This document shows positions 1-8,428 of a stretch of DNA of 64,000 bases, one piece after another. The stretch is from NCBI RefSeq assembly GCF_000282055.1, contig NZ_AKJZ01000007.1, positions 62,001 to 126,000 on the forward strand. The letters are read 5' to 3'. Origin of the DNA: Flavobacterium sp. CF136 (GTDB lineage Bacteria > Bacteroidota > Bacteroidia > Flavobacteriales > Flavobacteriaceae). The notes beneath the pieces were generated by a model, which was not told the origin of the DNA, searched no databases, and was given only the letters and a program-made list of their open reading frames with translations. Both the position numbers and the translations under genes were made by a program. Numbering within the stretch: position 1 is the first letter of the stretch; every line of letters starts with the position of its first letter.

Positions 1-165
1 TGGATCATGAAAGGTGAAGTTTATGGAAAGAGAGATCTTTCTCCACTTGCAGGAATGGATAAAAAACAATCTGGAACTGGTGGTGGTAAAGGTGGAGATT
101 CTCCGAGAGGAGACAGAAAACCTTTTAATAAAGGTGGTAAACCAGACGCTCGTAAAAGAAAGTAA
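1..165 (+). CDS. rpsC: 30S ribosomal protein S3, C-terminal part (5' end outside window)
   Basis: This frame is open from base 1 and stops at TAA 163-165. It encodes the last 54 residues of S3, including the conserved stretch [16 protein letters not shown] Gly/Lys/Arg-rich, probably disordered tail ending in ARKRK follows. S3 belongs to the small-subunit head and shapes the mRNA entry channel. Its position 19 bases before rplP is the standard S10-operon order (rpsC-rplP-rpmC-rpsQ). The long basic tail is usual in Bacteroidota. The start lies upstream of the window. Confidence 0.93.
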   Translation, partial: WIMKGEVYGKRDLSPLAGMDKKQSGTGGGKGGDSPRGDRKPFNKGGKPDARKRK

Positions 166-184
166 ATTTTTAAACTAAAGAAAA

Positions 185-610
185 ATGTTACAGCCTAAAA
201 GAACAAAATACCGTAAGGTACAGAAAGGTAAAATGAAAGGTAACTCTCAAAGAGGGCATGAACTTTCTAATGGAATGTTTGGTATTAAATCTGTACATGA
301 AGATGGAATGTTCTTAACGTCTCGTCAAATCGAAGCTGCGCGTATTGCTGCAACTCGTTTCATGAAGAGAGAAGGACAATTATGGATCAAAATATTTCCA
401 GACAAACCAATTACTAAGAAGCCTCTTGAGGTACGTATGGGTAAAGGTAAAGGTGCCGTTGAATATTGGGCTGCCGTTGTTAAACCCGGAAGAATTATGT
501 TTGAAGTTGGAGGAGTTCCTTTATCAGTTGCAAAAGAGGCTTTACGTCTTGCAGCTCAAAAGCTTCCAGTAAAAACTAAGTTCGTCGTTGCTAGAGATTT
601 CGAAGCATAA
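185..610 (+). CDS. rplP: 50S ribosomal protein L16
   Basis: The 141-aa product starts [20 protein letters not shown], the canonical L16 opening, and its length matches the family. L16 binds 23S rRNA near the A-site tRNA and is needed for late 50S assembly. The central segment with [18 protein letters not shown] is the conserved core, containing the loop that reaches toward the peptidyl transferase centre. It lies between rpsC and rpmC with a short spacer, so it is co-transcribed with the S10/spc genes. Nothing is unusual about it. Confidence 0.98.
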   Translation: MLQPKRTKYRKVQKGKMKGNSQRGHELSNGMFGIKSVHEDGMFLTSRQIEAARIAATRFMKREGQLWIKIFPDKPITKKPLEVRMGKGKGAVEYWAAVVKPGRIMFEVGGVPLSVAKEALRLAAQKLPVKTKFVVARDFEA

Positions 611-623
611 TTTATATTATATT

Positions 624-815
624 ATGAAACAATCAGAAATAAAAGATCTTTCTGCAGCGGAGTTGCAAGAAAAACTTAGTCAAACTAAGAAGATATATGC
701 TGACCTAAAAATGGCCCACGCTATTTCTCCAATTGAGAACCCACTTCAAATTAGAAGTGTAAGAAGAACAGTTGCAAGATTGGCTACAGAGCTAACTAAA
801 AGAGAGTTACAATAA
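624..815 (+). CDS. rpmC: 50S ribosomal protein L29
   Basis: The 63-aa product begins MKQSEIKDLSAAELQEKL, the usual helical L29 start. An in-frame TTG at 588 would add 12 residues overlapping rplP; they look nothing like L29, so ATG 624 is chosen. L29 sits near the polypeptide exit tunnel, where it helps dock signal recognition particle and trigger factor. The NPLQIRSVRRTVARL motif is the conserved rRNA-binding helix. It is preceded by rplP and followed by rpsQ, as expected. Confidence 0.96.
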   Translation: MKQSEIKDLSAAELQEKLSQTKKIYADLKMAHAISPIENPLQIRSVRRTVARLATELTKRELQ

Positions 816-832
816 TTGTATTCTGCTGAAAG

Positions 833-1093
833 ATGGAAGAAAAAAGAAATTTAAGAAAAGAAAGAATAGGTGTTGTTACTTCAAATAAAATGGATAAATC
901 TATTGTTATTGCTGAAGTAAGAAAAGTAAAACACCCATTATACGGTAAGTTCGTGTTGAAAACAAAGAAATACGTTGCACACGACGAAACAAACGACTGT
1001 AACATTGGAGATACTGTAAGAATTAGCGAAACGCGTCCTTTAAGTAAAACAAAATGTTGGAGATTAGTTGAAATCTTAGAAAGAGCTAAATAA
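833..1093 (+). CDS. rpsQ: 30S ribosomal protein S17
   Basis: The 86-aa product has the OB-fold S17 signature: [19 protein letters not shown] near the N terminus, then [15 protein letters not shown] and the [20 protein letters not shown] segment. S17 is a primary 16S rRNA-binding protein that organises the body of the 30S subunit. It is followed 2 bases later by rplN. The opposite-strand reading frame over it is a shadow. Confidence 0.98.
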   Translation: MEEKRNLRKERIGVVTSNKMDKSIVIAEVRKVKHPLYGKFVLKTKKYVAHDETNDCNIGDTVRISETRPLSKTKCWRLVEILERAK

Positions 1094-1095
1094 TT

Positions 1096-1464
1096 ATGGT
1101 ACAACAGGAATCAAGACTAAAAGTAGCAGATAACACGGGAGCAAAAGAAGTTTTAACCATCCGTGTTTTAGGAGGTACCAAAAGAAGGTATGCCTCTGTT
1201 GGTGACAAGATTGTAGTATCTATTAAAGATGCAACTCCTAACGGTAACGTTAAAAAAGGAGCTGTTTCAACTGCAGTTGTTGTACGTACCAAAAAAGAAG
1301 TGAGAAGAGCTGATGGTTCTTATATCCGTTTCGATGATAATGCATGTGTTCTTTTGAACGCTGCAGGGGAAATGAGAGGAACACGTGTTTTTGGTCCGGT
1401 AGCAAGAGAACTTCGTGAAAAACAATTCATGAAAATTGTATCATTAGCACCAGAAGTGCTTTAA
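1096..1464 (+). CDS. rplN: 50S ribosomal protein L14
   Basis: The 122-aa product starts [19 protein letters not shown] and contains the conserved L14 core, including the [20 protein letters not shown] stretch. L14 lies at the subunit interface, forms bridge B8 and is the docking site of the silencing factor RsfS. Length and motifs are standard. It is the typical first gene of the spc group, directly after rpsQ with a 2-base gap, consistent with one continuous transcript from the S10 genes. Confidence 0.98.
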
Positions 1465-1475
1465 TTCGTTTTAAG

Positions 1476-1790
1476 ATGATAAAGCTAAAAATAAAATCAG
1501 GAGATATCGTAAGAGTTATTGCTGGAGACCATAAAGGTGCTGAAGGTAAAGTTTTACGTGTTTACCGTGAGAAAAATAAAGCGATAGTTGAAGGTGTAAA
1601 CATGGTTTCGAAACATACAAAACCAAGTGCTAAAAACCCTCAAGGTGGTATCGTTAAGAAAGAAGCTTCTATACAAATATCTAACATTTCACTAATTGAT
1701 CCTAAAACTAAGGAAACAACTAGAGTTGGTATTAGAGTAGAAGGAGATAAGAAAGTAAGATTTTCAAAAAAATCTAATCAAGTACTATAG
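1476..1790 (+). CDS. rplX: 50S ribosomal protein L24
   Basis: The 104-aa product opens with a KOW motif ([20 protein letters not shown], about residues 5-24) followed by [21 protein letters not shown], both diagnostic for L24. L24 nucleates assembly of 23S domain I and lies near the exit tunnel. The stop is separated from the rplE start by only 2 bases, which suggests translational coupling. Confidence 0.98.
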   Translation: MIKLKIKSGDIVRVIAGDHKGAEGKVLRVYREKNKAIVEGVNMVSKHTKPSAKNPQGGIVKKEASIQISNISLIDPKTKETTRVGIRVEGDKKVRFSKKSNQVL

Positions 1791-1792
1791 TA

Positions 1793-2344
1793 ATGGCATA
1801 TACACCTAGACTAAAAGAAGAATATAAGAGTAGAGTAATCTCTGCTCTTAAAGAGGAATTCGGATATACAAACGTAATGCAAGTTCCAAAATTGGAAAAA
1901 ATCGTTTTGAGCCGTGGAGTTGGTGCAGCTGTATCTGATAAAAAACTTATTGACTATGCAGTTGATGAGTTAACAAAGATCACTGGACAAAAAGCAGTAT
2001 CTACAATTTCAAAGAAAGACGTTGCGTCATTCAAATTGAGAAAAGGGATGCCTATTGGAGCAAAAGTTACTTTGCGTGGTGAAAGAATGTATGAGTTTTT
2101 AGATAGACTTGTTACTTCTGCTTTGCCACGTGTTAGAGATTTTAGTGGTATCAAAGCTACTGGTTTCGACGGAAGAGGTAATTACAACCTTGGAGTTTTG
2201 GAGCAAATCATTTTCCCTGAAATTGATATTGACAAAGTAAACAAAATTTCAGGAATGGATATTACATTTGTTACTACTGCAAAAACAGACAAGGAAGCAA
2301 AGTCATTATTGGCTGAATTAGGATTACCTTTTAAAAAGAATTAA
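1793..2344 (+). CDS. rplE: 50S ribosomal protein L5
   Basis: The 183-aa product begins [20 protein letters not shown] and carries the L5 motifs [35 protein letters not shown] and [20 protein letters not shown]5 binds 5S rRNA and contacts P-site tRNA in the central protuberance. In E. coli the translational repressor S8 binds the mRNA at the start of this gene. I see no comparable hairpin here; the clear structured element is instead next to rpsH. Confidence 0.98.
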   Translation: MAYTPRLKEEYKSRVISALKEEFGYTNVMQVPKLEKIVLSRGVGAAVSDKKLIDYAVDELTKITGQKAVSTISKKDVASFKLRKGMPIGAKVTLRGERMYEFLDRLVTSALPRVRDFSGIKATGFDGRGNYNLGVLEQIIFPEIDIDKVNKISGMDITFVTTAKTDKEAKSLLAELGLPFKKN

Positions 2345-2347
2345 GAC

Positions 2348-2617
2348 ATGGCTAAAGAATCAATGAAAGCCCGTGAGGTGAAAAGAGAGAAAACGGTAGC
2401 TAAGTATGCTGAGAAAAGAAAAGCTTTGAAAGAAGCTGGAGATTTTGAAGGTCTACAAAAATTACCTAAAAATGCTTCACCAGTTCGTTTACACAATCGT
2501 TGTAAATTAACAGGTAGACCAAGAGGTTATATCCGTCAATTTGGTATTTCACGTGTAACTTTCCGTGAGATGGCTAATAATGGATTAATTCCCGGAGTTA
2601 AAAAGGCATCTTGGTAA
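2348..2617 (+). CDS. rpsN: 30S ribosomal protein S14, zinc-free long form
   Basis: The 89-aa product is the long S14 form. It ends in the conserved [21 protein letters not shown] segment and the ASW terminus. Only one cysteine (in HNRCKLTG) remains of the four that bind zinc in the short form, so this is the C-minus, zinc-independent version. S14 is a late-assembly protein of the 30S head. Downstream, the spc operon is broken by a promoter-like site and a perfect hairpin before rpsH. Confidence 0.97.
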   Translation: MAKESMKAREVKREKTVAKYAEKRKALKEAGDFEGLQKLPKNASPVRLHNRCKLTGRPRGYIRQFGISRVTFREMANNGLIPGVKKASW

Positions 2618-2641
2618 TCTCGCAATAAGTTACTACTTTTG
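2611..2641 (+). promoter_or_regulatory. Putative internal spc-operon promoter upstream of rpsH
   Basis: A perfect Bacteroidota -7 box, TACTTTTG (2634-2641), lies 20 bases after a TTG (2611-2613). This fits the -33/-7 architecture TTTG-N~20-TAnnTTTG of the phylum's housekeeping sigma factor. It lies at the end of rpsN and would give rpsH and the genes after it their own transcription start about 75 bases before the rpsH ATG. Confidence 0.55.
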
Positions 2642-2673
2642 CAAACCAAAAAATAATTTTAATTGATTAAAGG

Positions 2674-2697
2674 TTCGGGAGGCGAGTGCCTCCCGAA
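2674..2697 (+). promoter_or_regulatory. Perfect GC-rich hairpin in the rpsH leader
   Basis: TTCGGGAGGC and GCCTCCCGAA form a perfect 10-bp stem around the tetraloop GAGT. No U-tract follows, so it does not look like an intrinsic terminator. It sits 24 bases before the rpsH ATG in an otherwise AT-rich spacer. S8 is the spc-operon autoregulator in E. coli, so a protein-binding mRNA element is plausible here; that role is inference. RNase processing or mRNA stabilisation are alternatives. Confidence 0.7.
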
Positions 2698-2721
2698 AAC
2701 CATAGTCGCAATCAAATACAT

Positions 2722-3120
2722 ATGTATACAGATCCTATTGCAGATTATTTGACTAGAGTTCGTAACGCTGTGGCTGCAAACCACAAAGTTGTTGAAATTC
2801 CAGCTTCTAATCTAAAAAAAGAAATAACTAAGATCTTATTTGATCAAGGTTATATCTTGAGTTACAAATTTGAGGACAACACTGTTCAGGGTTCAATCAA
2901 AATCGCTTTGAAGTATGATAAAGATACTAAAGAGCCAGTAATTAAAGATATCCAAAGAATTAGTAAACCTGGTTTACGTAAATATGCAGGTGCTGCCAAA
3001 TTACCAAGAATCCTTAATGGATTAGGAATTGCTATTGTTTCTACATCAAAAGGTTTGATGACCGGAAAACAAGCTAAGCAATTAAATGTAGGTGGTGAAG
3101 TAATTTGTTACGTATACTAA
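2722..3120 (+). CDS. rpsH: 30S ribosomal protein S8
   Basis: The 132-aa product from ATG 2722 starts MYTDPIADYLTRVRNAV, the canonical S8 N terminus. An upstream ATG at 2686 lies inside the hairpin and adds 12 unrelated residues, so it was rejected. The conserved C-terminal STSKGLMTGKQAK segment is the rRNA-binding region. S8 binds 16S helix 21 and in many bacteria represses its own operon. It is the first gene after the internal promoter and hairpin. Confidence 0.97.
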   Translation: MYTDPIADYLTRVRNAVAANHKVVEIPASNLKKEITKILFDQGYILSYKFEDNTVQGSIKIALKYDKDTKEPVIKDIQRISKPGLRKYAGAAKLPRILNGLGIAIVSTSKGLMTGKQAKQLNVGGEVICYVY

Positions 3121-3138
3121 TTTTAAAGACTAAATAAG

Positions 3139-3681
3139 ATGTCAAGAATAGGTAAAAGCCCAGTTGTAGTCCCTGCCGGTGTAACTGTAGAAGTTAAAGA
3201 CGGTATCATTACAGTAAAAGGAAAAAAAGGTCAACTAACTCAGGAGTTTTCGGACATTACTGTAAAAGTTGAAGGCGATCAGGTTCTATTAGAGAGATCG
3301 TCTGATCATAAAGACCAAAGAGCAAAACACGGATTATACAGATCATTAATCAATAATATGATAATTGGTGTATCTGAAGGTTTTACAAAAGAACTTGAAT
3401 TAGTTGGAGTAGGTTACAGAGCTTCAAACCAAGGTCAGAAATTAGATTTAGCTCTTGGGTATTCTCACAATATTGTTTTAGAAATTGCTCCGGAAGTAGC
3501 TTTAGAAACAATATCTGAAAAAGGAAAAAACCCTATCGTAAAATTAACATCATTTGATAAACAACTTTTAGGTCAGGTTGCTGCGAAAATCAGAGGTTTC
3601 CGTAAGCCTGAGCCGTACAAAGGAAAAGGTGTTAAATTTGTGGGTGAAGTATTAAGAAGAAAAGCAGGTAAATCAGCTTAA
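3139..3681 (+). CDS. rplF: 50S ribosomal protein L6
   Basis: The 180-aa product begins [19 protein letters not shown] and ends with the conserved [13 protein letters not shown] segment and a Lys-rich tail, as in L6. It contains two tandem L6 repeats, roughly residues 11-80 and 90-165. L6 binds 23S domain VI beside the sarcin-ricin loop. It follows rpsH by 18 bases in standard spc order. Confidence 0.98.
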   Translation: MSRIGKSPVVVPAGVTVEVKDGIITVKGKKGQLTQEFSDITVKVEGDQVLLERSSDHKDQRAKHGLYRSLINNMIIGVSEGFTKELELVGVGYRASNQGQKLDLALGYSHNIVLEIAPEVALETISEKGKNPIVKLTSFDKQLLGQVAAKIRGFRKPEPYKGKGVKFVGEVLRRKAGKSA

Positions 3682-3692
3682 AAAATAAGATT

Positions 3693-4043
3693 ATGTCATT
3701 AACAAAATCTGATAGAAGACAGAGAATTAGATTCAGAATTAGAAAATCGATTAGTGGTACTGCTACTAACCCAAGACTATCTGTATTTAGAAGTAACAAA
3801 GAAATTTATGCTCAACTTATTGATGATGTAAATGGAGTTACTATATTGGCTGCATCTTCAAGAGAAAAAGAAATAGGAAAAGGTACTAACGTTGAAATCG
3901 CTGCTGCTGTTGGAAAATTAGTTGCAGAGAAAGCGTTAAAAGCCGGGATTGATACCATCACTTTTGATAGAGGTGGATATTTATATCACGGTCGTATTAA
4001 ATCATTAGCAGAAGGCGCAAGAGCGGCTGGACTTAAATTCTAA
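3693..4043 (+). CDS. rplR: 50S ribosomal protein L18
   Basis: The 116-aa product contains the L18 signature from [18 protein letters not shown] through [11 protein letters not shown] to [21 protein letters not shown]18 binds 5S rRNA together with L5 and anchors it in the central protuberance. It is flanked by rplF and rpsE at short spacing and nothing about it is unusual. Confidence 0.98.
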   Translation: MSLTKSDRRQRIRFRIRKSISGTATNPRLSVFRSNKEIYAQLIDDVNGVTILAASSREKEIGKGTNVEIAAAVGKLVAEKALKAGIDTITFDRGGYLYHGRIKSLAEGARAAGLKF

Positions 4044-4049
4044 TATATT

Positions 4050-4571
4050 ATGTCTAAATACAAAAATGTAGAATTGGTAAAACCAAGTGGTCTTGAACTT
4101 AAAGATCGTCTGGTAAGTGTTAATCGTGTTACTAAAGTTACAAAAGGTGGTAGAGCTTTCGGTTTTTCTGCTATTGTAGTTGTAGGTGATGAAAACGGAG
4201 TAGTTGGTCACGGATTAGGAAAATCTAAAGACGTTTCTGAAGCAATTGCGAAAGCAGTAGAAGATGCTAAGAAAAATTTAGTAAAAATTCCTTTGAACGG
4301 ACAATCAGTTCCTCACGAACAAAAAGGTAAATTTGGTGGTGCACGTGTATTTTTAATTCCTGCTTCTCATGGTACAGGAGTTATTGCTGGTGGAGCTGTT
4401 CGTTCAGTTCTTGAATCAGTAGGTATTCACGATGTATTATCTAAATCTCAAGGATCATCAAATCCTCATAACGTGGTTAAAGCAACTTTTGATGCTTTAT
4501 TACAAATGAGAAGCGCTTATACTGTTGCAAAACAAAGAGGTGTTTCTTTAGAAAAAGTTTTTAAAGGTTAA
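4050..4571 (+). CDS. rpsE: 30S ribosomal protein S5
   Basis: The 173-aa product has the double-stranded-RNA-binding N-terminal region ([18 protein letters not shown], about residues 20-37), then [21 protein letters not shown] and the helical C terminus. S5 participates in decoding accuracy and has helicase-like contacts at the mRNA entry site. It starts 6 bases after rplR. Confidence 0.98.
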   Translation: MSKYKNVELVKPSGLELKDRLVSVNRVTKVTKGGRAFGFSAIVVVGDENGVVGHGLGKSKDVSEAIAKAVEDAKKNLVKIPLNGQSVPHEQKGKFGGARVFLIPASHGTGVIAGGAVRSVLESVGIHDVLSKSQGSSNPHNVVKATFDALLQMRSAYTVAKQRGVSLEKVFKG

Positions 4572-4583
4572 TTCAAGGAAATT

Positions 4584-4766
4584 ATGGCTAAATTATTAGT
4601 AAAACAAGTAAGAAGCAAAATCAACTGCCCTCTTTCTCAAAAGAGAGGTTTGGAAGCTTTGGGTCTACGTAAAATGGGACAAGTTGTAGAGCATGATTCA
4701 AACCCTGCTATCCTTGGGATGATAAACAAAGTTAAACACTTAGTTTCTGTCGAAGAAACTAAATAA
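4584..4766 (+). CDS. rpmD: 50S ribosomal protein L30
   Basis: The 60-aa product starts [20 protein letters not shown] and carries the [15 protein letters not shown] motif typical of L30. It is a small 50S protein that is absent from some lineages; here it is present in the normal rpsE-rpmD-rplO order. Confidence 0.97.
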   Translation: MAKLLVKQVRSKINCPLSQKRGLEALGLRKMGQVVEHDSNPAILGMINKVKHLVSVEETK

Positions 4767-4777
4767 CAAATACTGTT

Positions 4778-5230
4778 ATGAATTTAAGTAACTTACAACC
4801 AGCTGAAGGGTCAACACACAATCAAAATAAAAGATTAGGTAGAGGAGAGGGTTCTGGAAAAGGTGGTACTTCTGCAAGAGGTCACAAAGGAGCAAAATCT
4901 CGTTCTGGTTATTCTAAAAAGATTGGTTTTGAGGGAGGGCAAATGCCACTTCAAAGACGTGTGCCTAAGTTTGGTTTCACAAACATCAACCGTAAAGAAT
5001 ACGAAGGTGTTAATTTAGATACGCTTCAATTATTAGTAGACAATGGTGTAATTACTGATTCTGTTTCTATGACAGATTACGTAGCAAACCGTCTAGCTAC
5101 CAAAAACGAAATCGTTAAGATTTTAGGTAGAGGAGAATTGAAAGCAAAATTAAAAGTAACTGCTCACAAATTTACTGCTACTGCAAAAGCTGCTATTGAA
5201 GCTGCTGGTGGAGAAGCTGTAACAATATAA
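4778..5230 (+). CDS. rplO: 50S ribosomal protein L15
   Basis: The 150-aa product begins MNLSNLQPAEGSTHNQNKRLGRGEGSGKGGTS, a Gly/Arg-rich extension that threads into 23S rRNA, followed by GFEGGQMPLQRRVPKFGF, the L15 signature. L15 is a late 50S assembly protein. The gene lies 12 bases upstream of secY, in the conserved rplO-secY pairing. Confidence 0.98.
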   Translation: MNLSNLQPAEGSTHNQNKRLGRGEGSGKGGTSARGHKGAKSRSGYSKKIGFEGGQMPLQRRVPKFGFTNINRKEYEGVNLDTLQLLVDNGVITDSVSMTDYVANRLATKNEIVKILGRGELKAKLKVTAHKFTATAKAAIEAAGGEAVTI

Positions 5231-5242
5231 TTTTTCTATTGT

Positions 5243-6589
5243 ATGAAGAAATTTATTGAATCAATAAGTAATGTTTGGAAAATCGAAGAACTGAAAAACA
5301 GAATCCTGATTACATTAGGTTTGCTTTTAGTATATCGTTTTGGAGCACACGTTACGCTTCCTGGAATTGACGCAACTCAATTGACTGGTTTAGCGGGACA
5401 AACAAAAAATGGTTTAGGATCTATCTTAGACATGTTCACCGGAGGTGCATTCTCTAAAGCTTCAGTTTTTGCTTTAGGTATCATGCCTTATATTTCTGCG
5501 TCTATTGTTGTTCAGTTAATGGGAATTGCGATTCCATATTTACAAAAACTTCAAAACGATGGAGAAAGCGGTAGAAAAAAGATTAATCAAATTACCCGTT
5601 GGTTAACTATTGCTATTACATTGGTTCAAGGTCCGACTTATATCTATAATTTATACAGAACACTACCTAGCAATGCATTTTTGCTAGGGTTCAACTCTCC
5701 TGAGTTTTTGTTTTCTTCTGTTATTATCTTGGTTACAGGTACTATTTTTGCTATGTGGCTTGGAGAAAAAATTACTGATAAAGGAATTGGAAATGGAATT
5801 TCATTATTGATTATGGTTGGTATTTTGGCTCGTTTACCACAAGCTTTTATACAAGAATTTACAACCAGAGTTACGAATAACAACGGTGGTCCGATGTTAT
5901 TGGTTATTGAAATTATTGTATGGTTGTTAGTTATCATTTCTTGTGTATTGCTTACAATGGCAGTACGTAGAATTCCAGTTCAGTACGCTCGTCGTACAAC
6001 TACAGGAGATTACGAACAGGATTTAGCAGGTGGTAATAGACAATGGATTCCACTTAAGCTTAATGCTTCAGGGGTTATGCCAATCATTTTTGCTCAGGCA
6101 ATTATGTTTATTCCTGCTGCTGTAGCCGGATTGTCTAAATCAGATACATCACAATCTATTGTTGGAGCATTTAGTAATATGTTTGGGTTTTGGTATAATT
6201 TTGTTTTTGCAACTTTAATTATTGTATTTACATTCTTCTATACTGCGATCACAGTACCTACTAACAAAATGGCTGATGATTTAAAAAGAAGTGGTGGTTT
6301 TATTCCGGGTGTTAGGCCTGGAGCAGAAACTTCAGACTTTCTTGATAAAGTGATGTCTTTAATAACTTTCCCAGGATCTTTATTCCTTGCTTTGATTGCT
6401 GTGTTCCCAGCTATTGTTGTAAGTATTATGGATGTACAACAATCTTGGGCAATGTTTTTTGGAGGTACCTCTTTAATAATTATGGTTGGAGTTGCAATAG
6501 ATACTATTCAACAAATCAATTCATACTTGTTAAACAAACATTATGATGGTTTAATGAAGACTGGTAAAAATAGAAAAGCGGTAGCTTAA
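5243..6589 (+). CDS. secY: Protein translocase subunit SecY
   Basis: The 448-aa polytopic membrane protein has the ten-helix SecY pattern. Visible landmarks are the plug-region start [33 protein letters not shown] near residues 57-90, a GNGISL motif in the middle, and the cytosolic C5/C6 loops with the [15 protein letters not shown] motif used for SecA and ribosome contact. SecY is the channel of the Sec translocon. It follows rplO and precedes infA; adk and map, found here in many other bacteria, are absent. Confidence 0.98.
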   Translation: MKKFIESISNVWKIEELKNRILITLGLLLVYRFGAHVTLPGIDATQLTGLAGQTKNGLGSILDMFTGGAFSKASVFALGIMPYISASIVVQLMGIAIPYLQKLQNDGESGRKKINQITRWLTIAITLVQGPTYIYNLYRTLPSNAFLLGFNSPEFLFSSVIILVTGTIFAMWLGEKITDKGIGNGISLLIMVGILARLPQAFIQEFTTRVTNNNGGPMLLVIEIIVWLLVIISCVLLTMAVRRIPVQYARRTTTGDYEQDLAGGNRQWIPLKLNASGVMPIIFAQAIMFIPAAVAGLSKSDTSQSIVGAFSNMFGFWYNFVFATLIIVFTFFYTAITVPTNKMADDLKRSGGFIPGVRPGAETSDFLDKVMSLITFPGSLFLALIAVFPAIVVSIMDVQQSWAMFFGGTSLIIMVGVAIDTIQQINSYLLNKHYDGLMKTGKNRKAVA

Positions 6590-6596
6590 TATATTT

Positions 6597-6812
6597 ATGG
6601 CAAAACAATCAGCAATAGAACAAGACGGATCAATCATCGAAGCATTGTCAAATGCGATGTTCCGTGTAGAATTAGAAAATGGACATATTGTAATTGCTCA
6701 TATTTCTGGTAAAATGCGTATGCATTACATCAAATTATTACCTGGTGATAAAGTGAAACTGGAAATGAGCCCTTATGACTTGTCAAAAGCAAGAATTACT
6801 TATCGATATTAA
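6597..6812 (+). CDS. infA: Translation initiation factor IF-1
   Basis: The 71-aa S1/OB-fold protein begins [22 protein letters not shown] and contains the conserved [23 protein letters not shown] core. IF-1 occupies the A site of the 30S subunit during initiation. It is placed 7 bases after secY and 12 bases before rpmJ, as in many bacteria. Confidence 0.98.
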   Translation: MAKQSAIEQDGSIIEALSNAMFRVELENGHIVIAHISGKMRMHYIKLLPGDKVKLEMSPYDLSKARITYRY

Positions 6813-6824
6813 AGGATATTCACT

Positions 6825-6941
6825 ATGAAAGTTAGAGCATCAGTAAAAAAGAGAAGTCCCGAGTGCATCATTGTGCGTAGAAAAGGGAGATTGTACGTAA
6901 TAAACAAAAAGAATCCTAGATTTAAACAAAGACAAGGATAA
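6825..6941 (+). CDS. rpmJ: 50S ribosomal protein L36, zinc-free form
   Basis: ATG 6825 to TAA 6941 encodes 38 residues beginning [20 protein letters not shown] and ending [10 protein letters not shown], the invariant L36 end. Zinc-binding L36 carries C-x2-C, a third Cys and a His; here only Cys14 remains, so zinc binding is lost. L36 helps fold 23S domains II and VI. It lies between infA and rpsM in the usual order. Confidence 0.96.
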   Translation: MKVRASVKKRSPECIIVRRKGRLYVINKKNPRFKQRQG

Positions 6942-6943
6942 TT

Positions 6944-7318
6944 ATGGCAAGAATAGCAGGGGTAGATATCCCAAAAAATAAGAGAGGTGTTATAGCACTT
7001 ACCTATATCTTCGGATTAGGAAGAAGTAGAGCAATTGAGATTTTAGAGAAAGCTCAAGTTAGCCAAGATAAAAAAGTTCAAGATTGGAATGATGATGAGA
7101 TCGGAGCAATTCGTGATGCTGTTTCATTTTACAAAATTGAAGGAGAATTACGTTCTGAAGTTTCTTTGAACATCAAACGTTTGATGGATATTGGATGTTA
7201 CAGAGGTATCCGTCATAGATCTGGTCTTCCTTTAAGAGGGCAAAGAACTAAAAATAACTCTAGAACAAGAAAAGGTAAAAGAAAAACTGTTGCTAACAAG
7301 AAAAAAGCAACTAAATAA
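6944..7318 (+). CDS. rpsM: 30S ribosomal protein S13
   Basis: The 124-aa product begins [26 protein letters not shown], the S13 helix-hairpin-helix region, and includes the conserved [19 protein letters not shown] segment with a Lys-rich tail. S13 lies in the 30S head, contacts P-site tRNA and forms inter-subunit bridges. It is the first gene of the alpha group, 2 bases after rpmJ. Confidence 0.98.
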   Translation: MARIAGVDIPKNKRGVIALTYIFGLGRSRAIEILEKAQVSQDKKVQDWNDDEIGAIRDAVSFYKIEGELRSEVSLNIKRLMDIGCYRGIRHRSGLPLRGQRTKNNSRTRKGKRKTVANKKKATK

Positions 7319-7326
7319 TAAGTAAT

Positions 7327-7710
7327 ATGGCTAAAGCAACTGCAAAAAAACGTAAAGTTATCGTTGAATCAACGGGTGAAGCTCATATTTCTGCCACTTT
7401 CAACAACATCATTATTTCTTTGACTAATAAGAAAGGTGAAGTTATTTCTTGGTCTTCAGCTGGTAAAATGGGTTTCAGAGGTTCTAAAAAGAACACTCCG
7501 TACGCAGCTCAAATGGCAGCAGAAGATTGTAGTAAAGTAGCTCTTGAGGCAGGACTTAAAAAAGTTAAAGTTTATGTAAAAGGACCAGGAAACGGACGTG
7601 AGTCTGCTATCCGTTCTATTCATAACGGTGGAATTGAAGTTACAGAGATTATTGATGTTACTCCAATGCCTCACAACGGATGTCGTCCTCCAAAGAGACG
7701 TAGAGTTTAA
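7327..7710 (+). CDS. rpsK: 30S ribosomal protein S11
   Basis: The 127-aa product includes [37 protein letters not shown] and the terminal [15 protein letters not shown] motif, all typical of S11. S11 is on the 30S platform and contacts mRNA near the Shine-Dalgarno duplex site. It follows rpsM by 8 bases and is separated from rpsD by a structured 91-base spacer. Confidence 0.98.
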   Translation: MAKATAKKRKVIVESTGEAHISATFNNIIISLTNKKGEVISWSSAGKMGFRGSKKNTPYAAQMAAEDCSKVALEAGLKKVKVYVKGPGNGRESAIRSIHNGGIEVTEIIDVTPMPHNGCRPPKRRRV

Positions 7711-7729
7711 TAATATATTTAAGTATAAC

Positions 7730-7784
7730 AAGGTAGAATAAACGATTATCGAAGGATATGACCTGAATTCATAATCTCTACCTT
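7730..7784 (+). promoter_or_regulatory. Structured mRNA leader of rpsD (candidate S4 autoregulatory element)
   Basis: AAGGTAGA (7730-7737) pairs with TCTACCTT (7777-7784). Immediately inside, GATTAT (7744-7749) pairs with ATAATC (7771-7776), leaving a 6-base bulge on the 5' side only. A small apical helix AGG/CCT (7753-7755 with 7762-7764) is possible. The two coaxial stems account for most of the rpsK-rpsD spacer, and no U-tract follows. S4 represses translation through mRNA structures in E. coli and Bacillus, so an S4-binding leader is the natural inference. Confidence 0.65.
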
Positions 7785-7801
7785 AAATTTAATTTTTAGA
7801 A

Positions 7802-8407
7802 ATGGCAAGATATACTGGTCCAAAAACTAGAATTGCTCGTAAATTTGGCGAAGCAATCTTCGGAGATGACAAATCTTTCGAAAAAAGAAATTACCCACCT
7901 GGACAACACGGGATGGCTAAAAAAAGAGGTAAAAAATCTGAGTACGCTGTTCAGTTAATGGAAAAGCAAAAAGCTAAATATTCTTATGGAATTTTAGAAA
8001 AACAATTCAGAGGTTTATTCAAAAAAGCATCAGCTACTAAAGGTGTTACTGGTGAGGTTCTTTTACAATTATGTGAAGCAAGATTAGATAATGTTGTTTT
8101 TAGAATGGGAATTGCTCCATCTCGTAGAGGTGCTAGACAATTAGTTTCTCACAGACACATTACTGTAAATGGTGAAGTTGTAAATATTCCTTCTTACCAC
8201 CTTAAGCCTGGTGATAAAGTTGCAGTTCGTGAAAAATCTAAATCTTTAGAAGCTATCGAACGTTCTTTGTCAAATTCAAGTCATGTTTATGAATGGATTA
8301 CCTGGAACAATGATCTTAAAGAAGGAACTTTTGTTTCTGTACCTGCAAGATTACAAATTCCAGAAAACATTAAAGAACAATTAATCGTAGAGTTGTACAA
8401 CAAATAA
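7802..8407 (+). CDS. rpsD: 30S ribosomal protein S4
   Basis: The 201-aa product begins [17 protein letters not shown] and contains the YPPGQHG motif, the S4 RNA-binding domain ([20 protein letters not shown], about residues 92-111) and the HYTV-like [17 protein letters not shown] hairpin. S4 nucleates 30S body assembly and controls ribosomal-protein translation in several phyla. It is preceded by the structured leader at 7730-7784 and followed by rpoA. Confidence 0.98.
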   Translation: MARYTGPKTRIARKFGEAIFGDDKSFEKRNYPPGQHGMAKKRGKKSEYAVQLMEKQKAKYSYGILEKQFRGLFKKASATKGVTGEVLLQLCEARLDNVVFRMGIAPSRRGARQLVSHRHITVNGEVVNIPSYHLKPGDKVAVREKSKSLEAIERSLSNSSHVYEWITWNNDLKEGTFVSVPARLQIPENIKEQLIVELYNK

Positions 8408-8428
8408 TAATTGACTTAGTCGAAATTT

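Noticed and set aside
796..1292. Opposite-strand open frames over rpsQ and rplN (102 and 68 aa)
   Set aside because: They lie wholly within strongly conserved ribosomal genes and their translations resemble no family; they are codon-bias shadows.
2674..2697. rpsH hairpin as an intrinsic terminator
   Set aside because: No T-run follows the stem; AAAACCATAG follows instead, and essential genes continue downstream.
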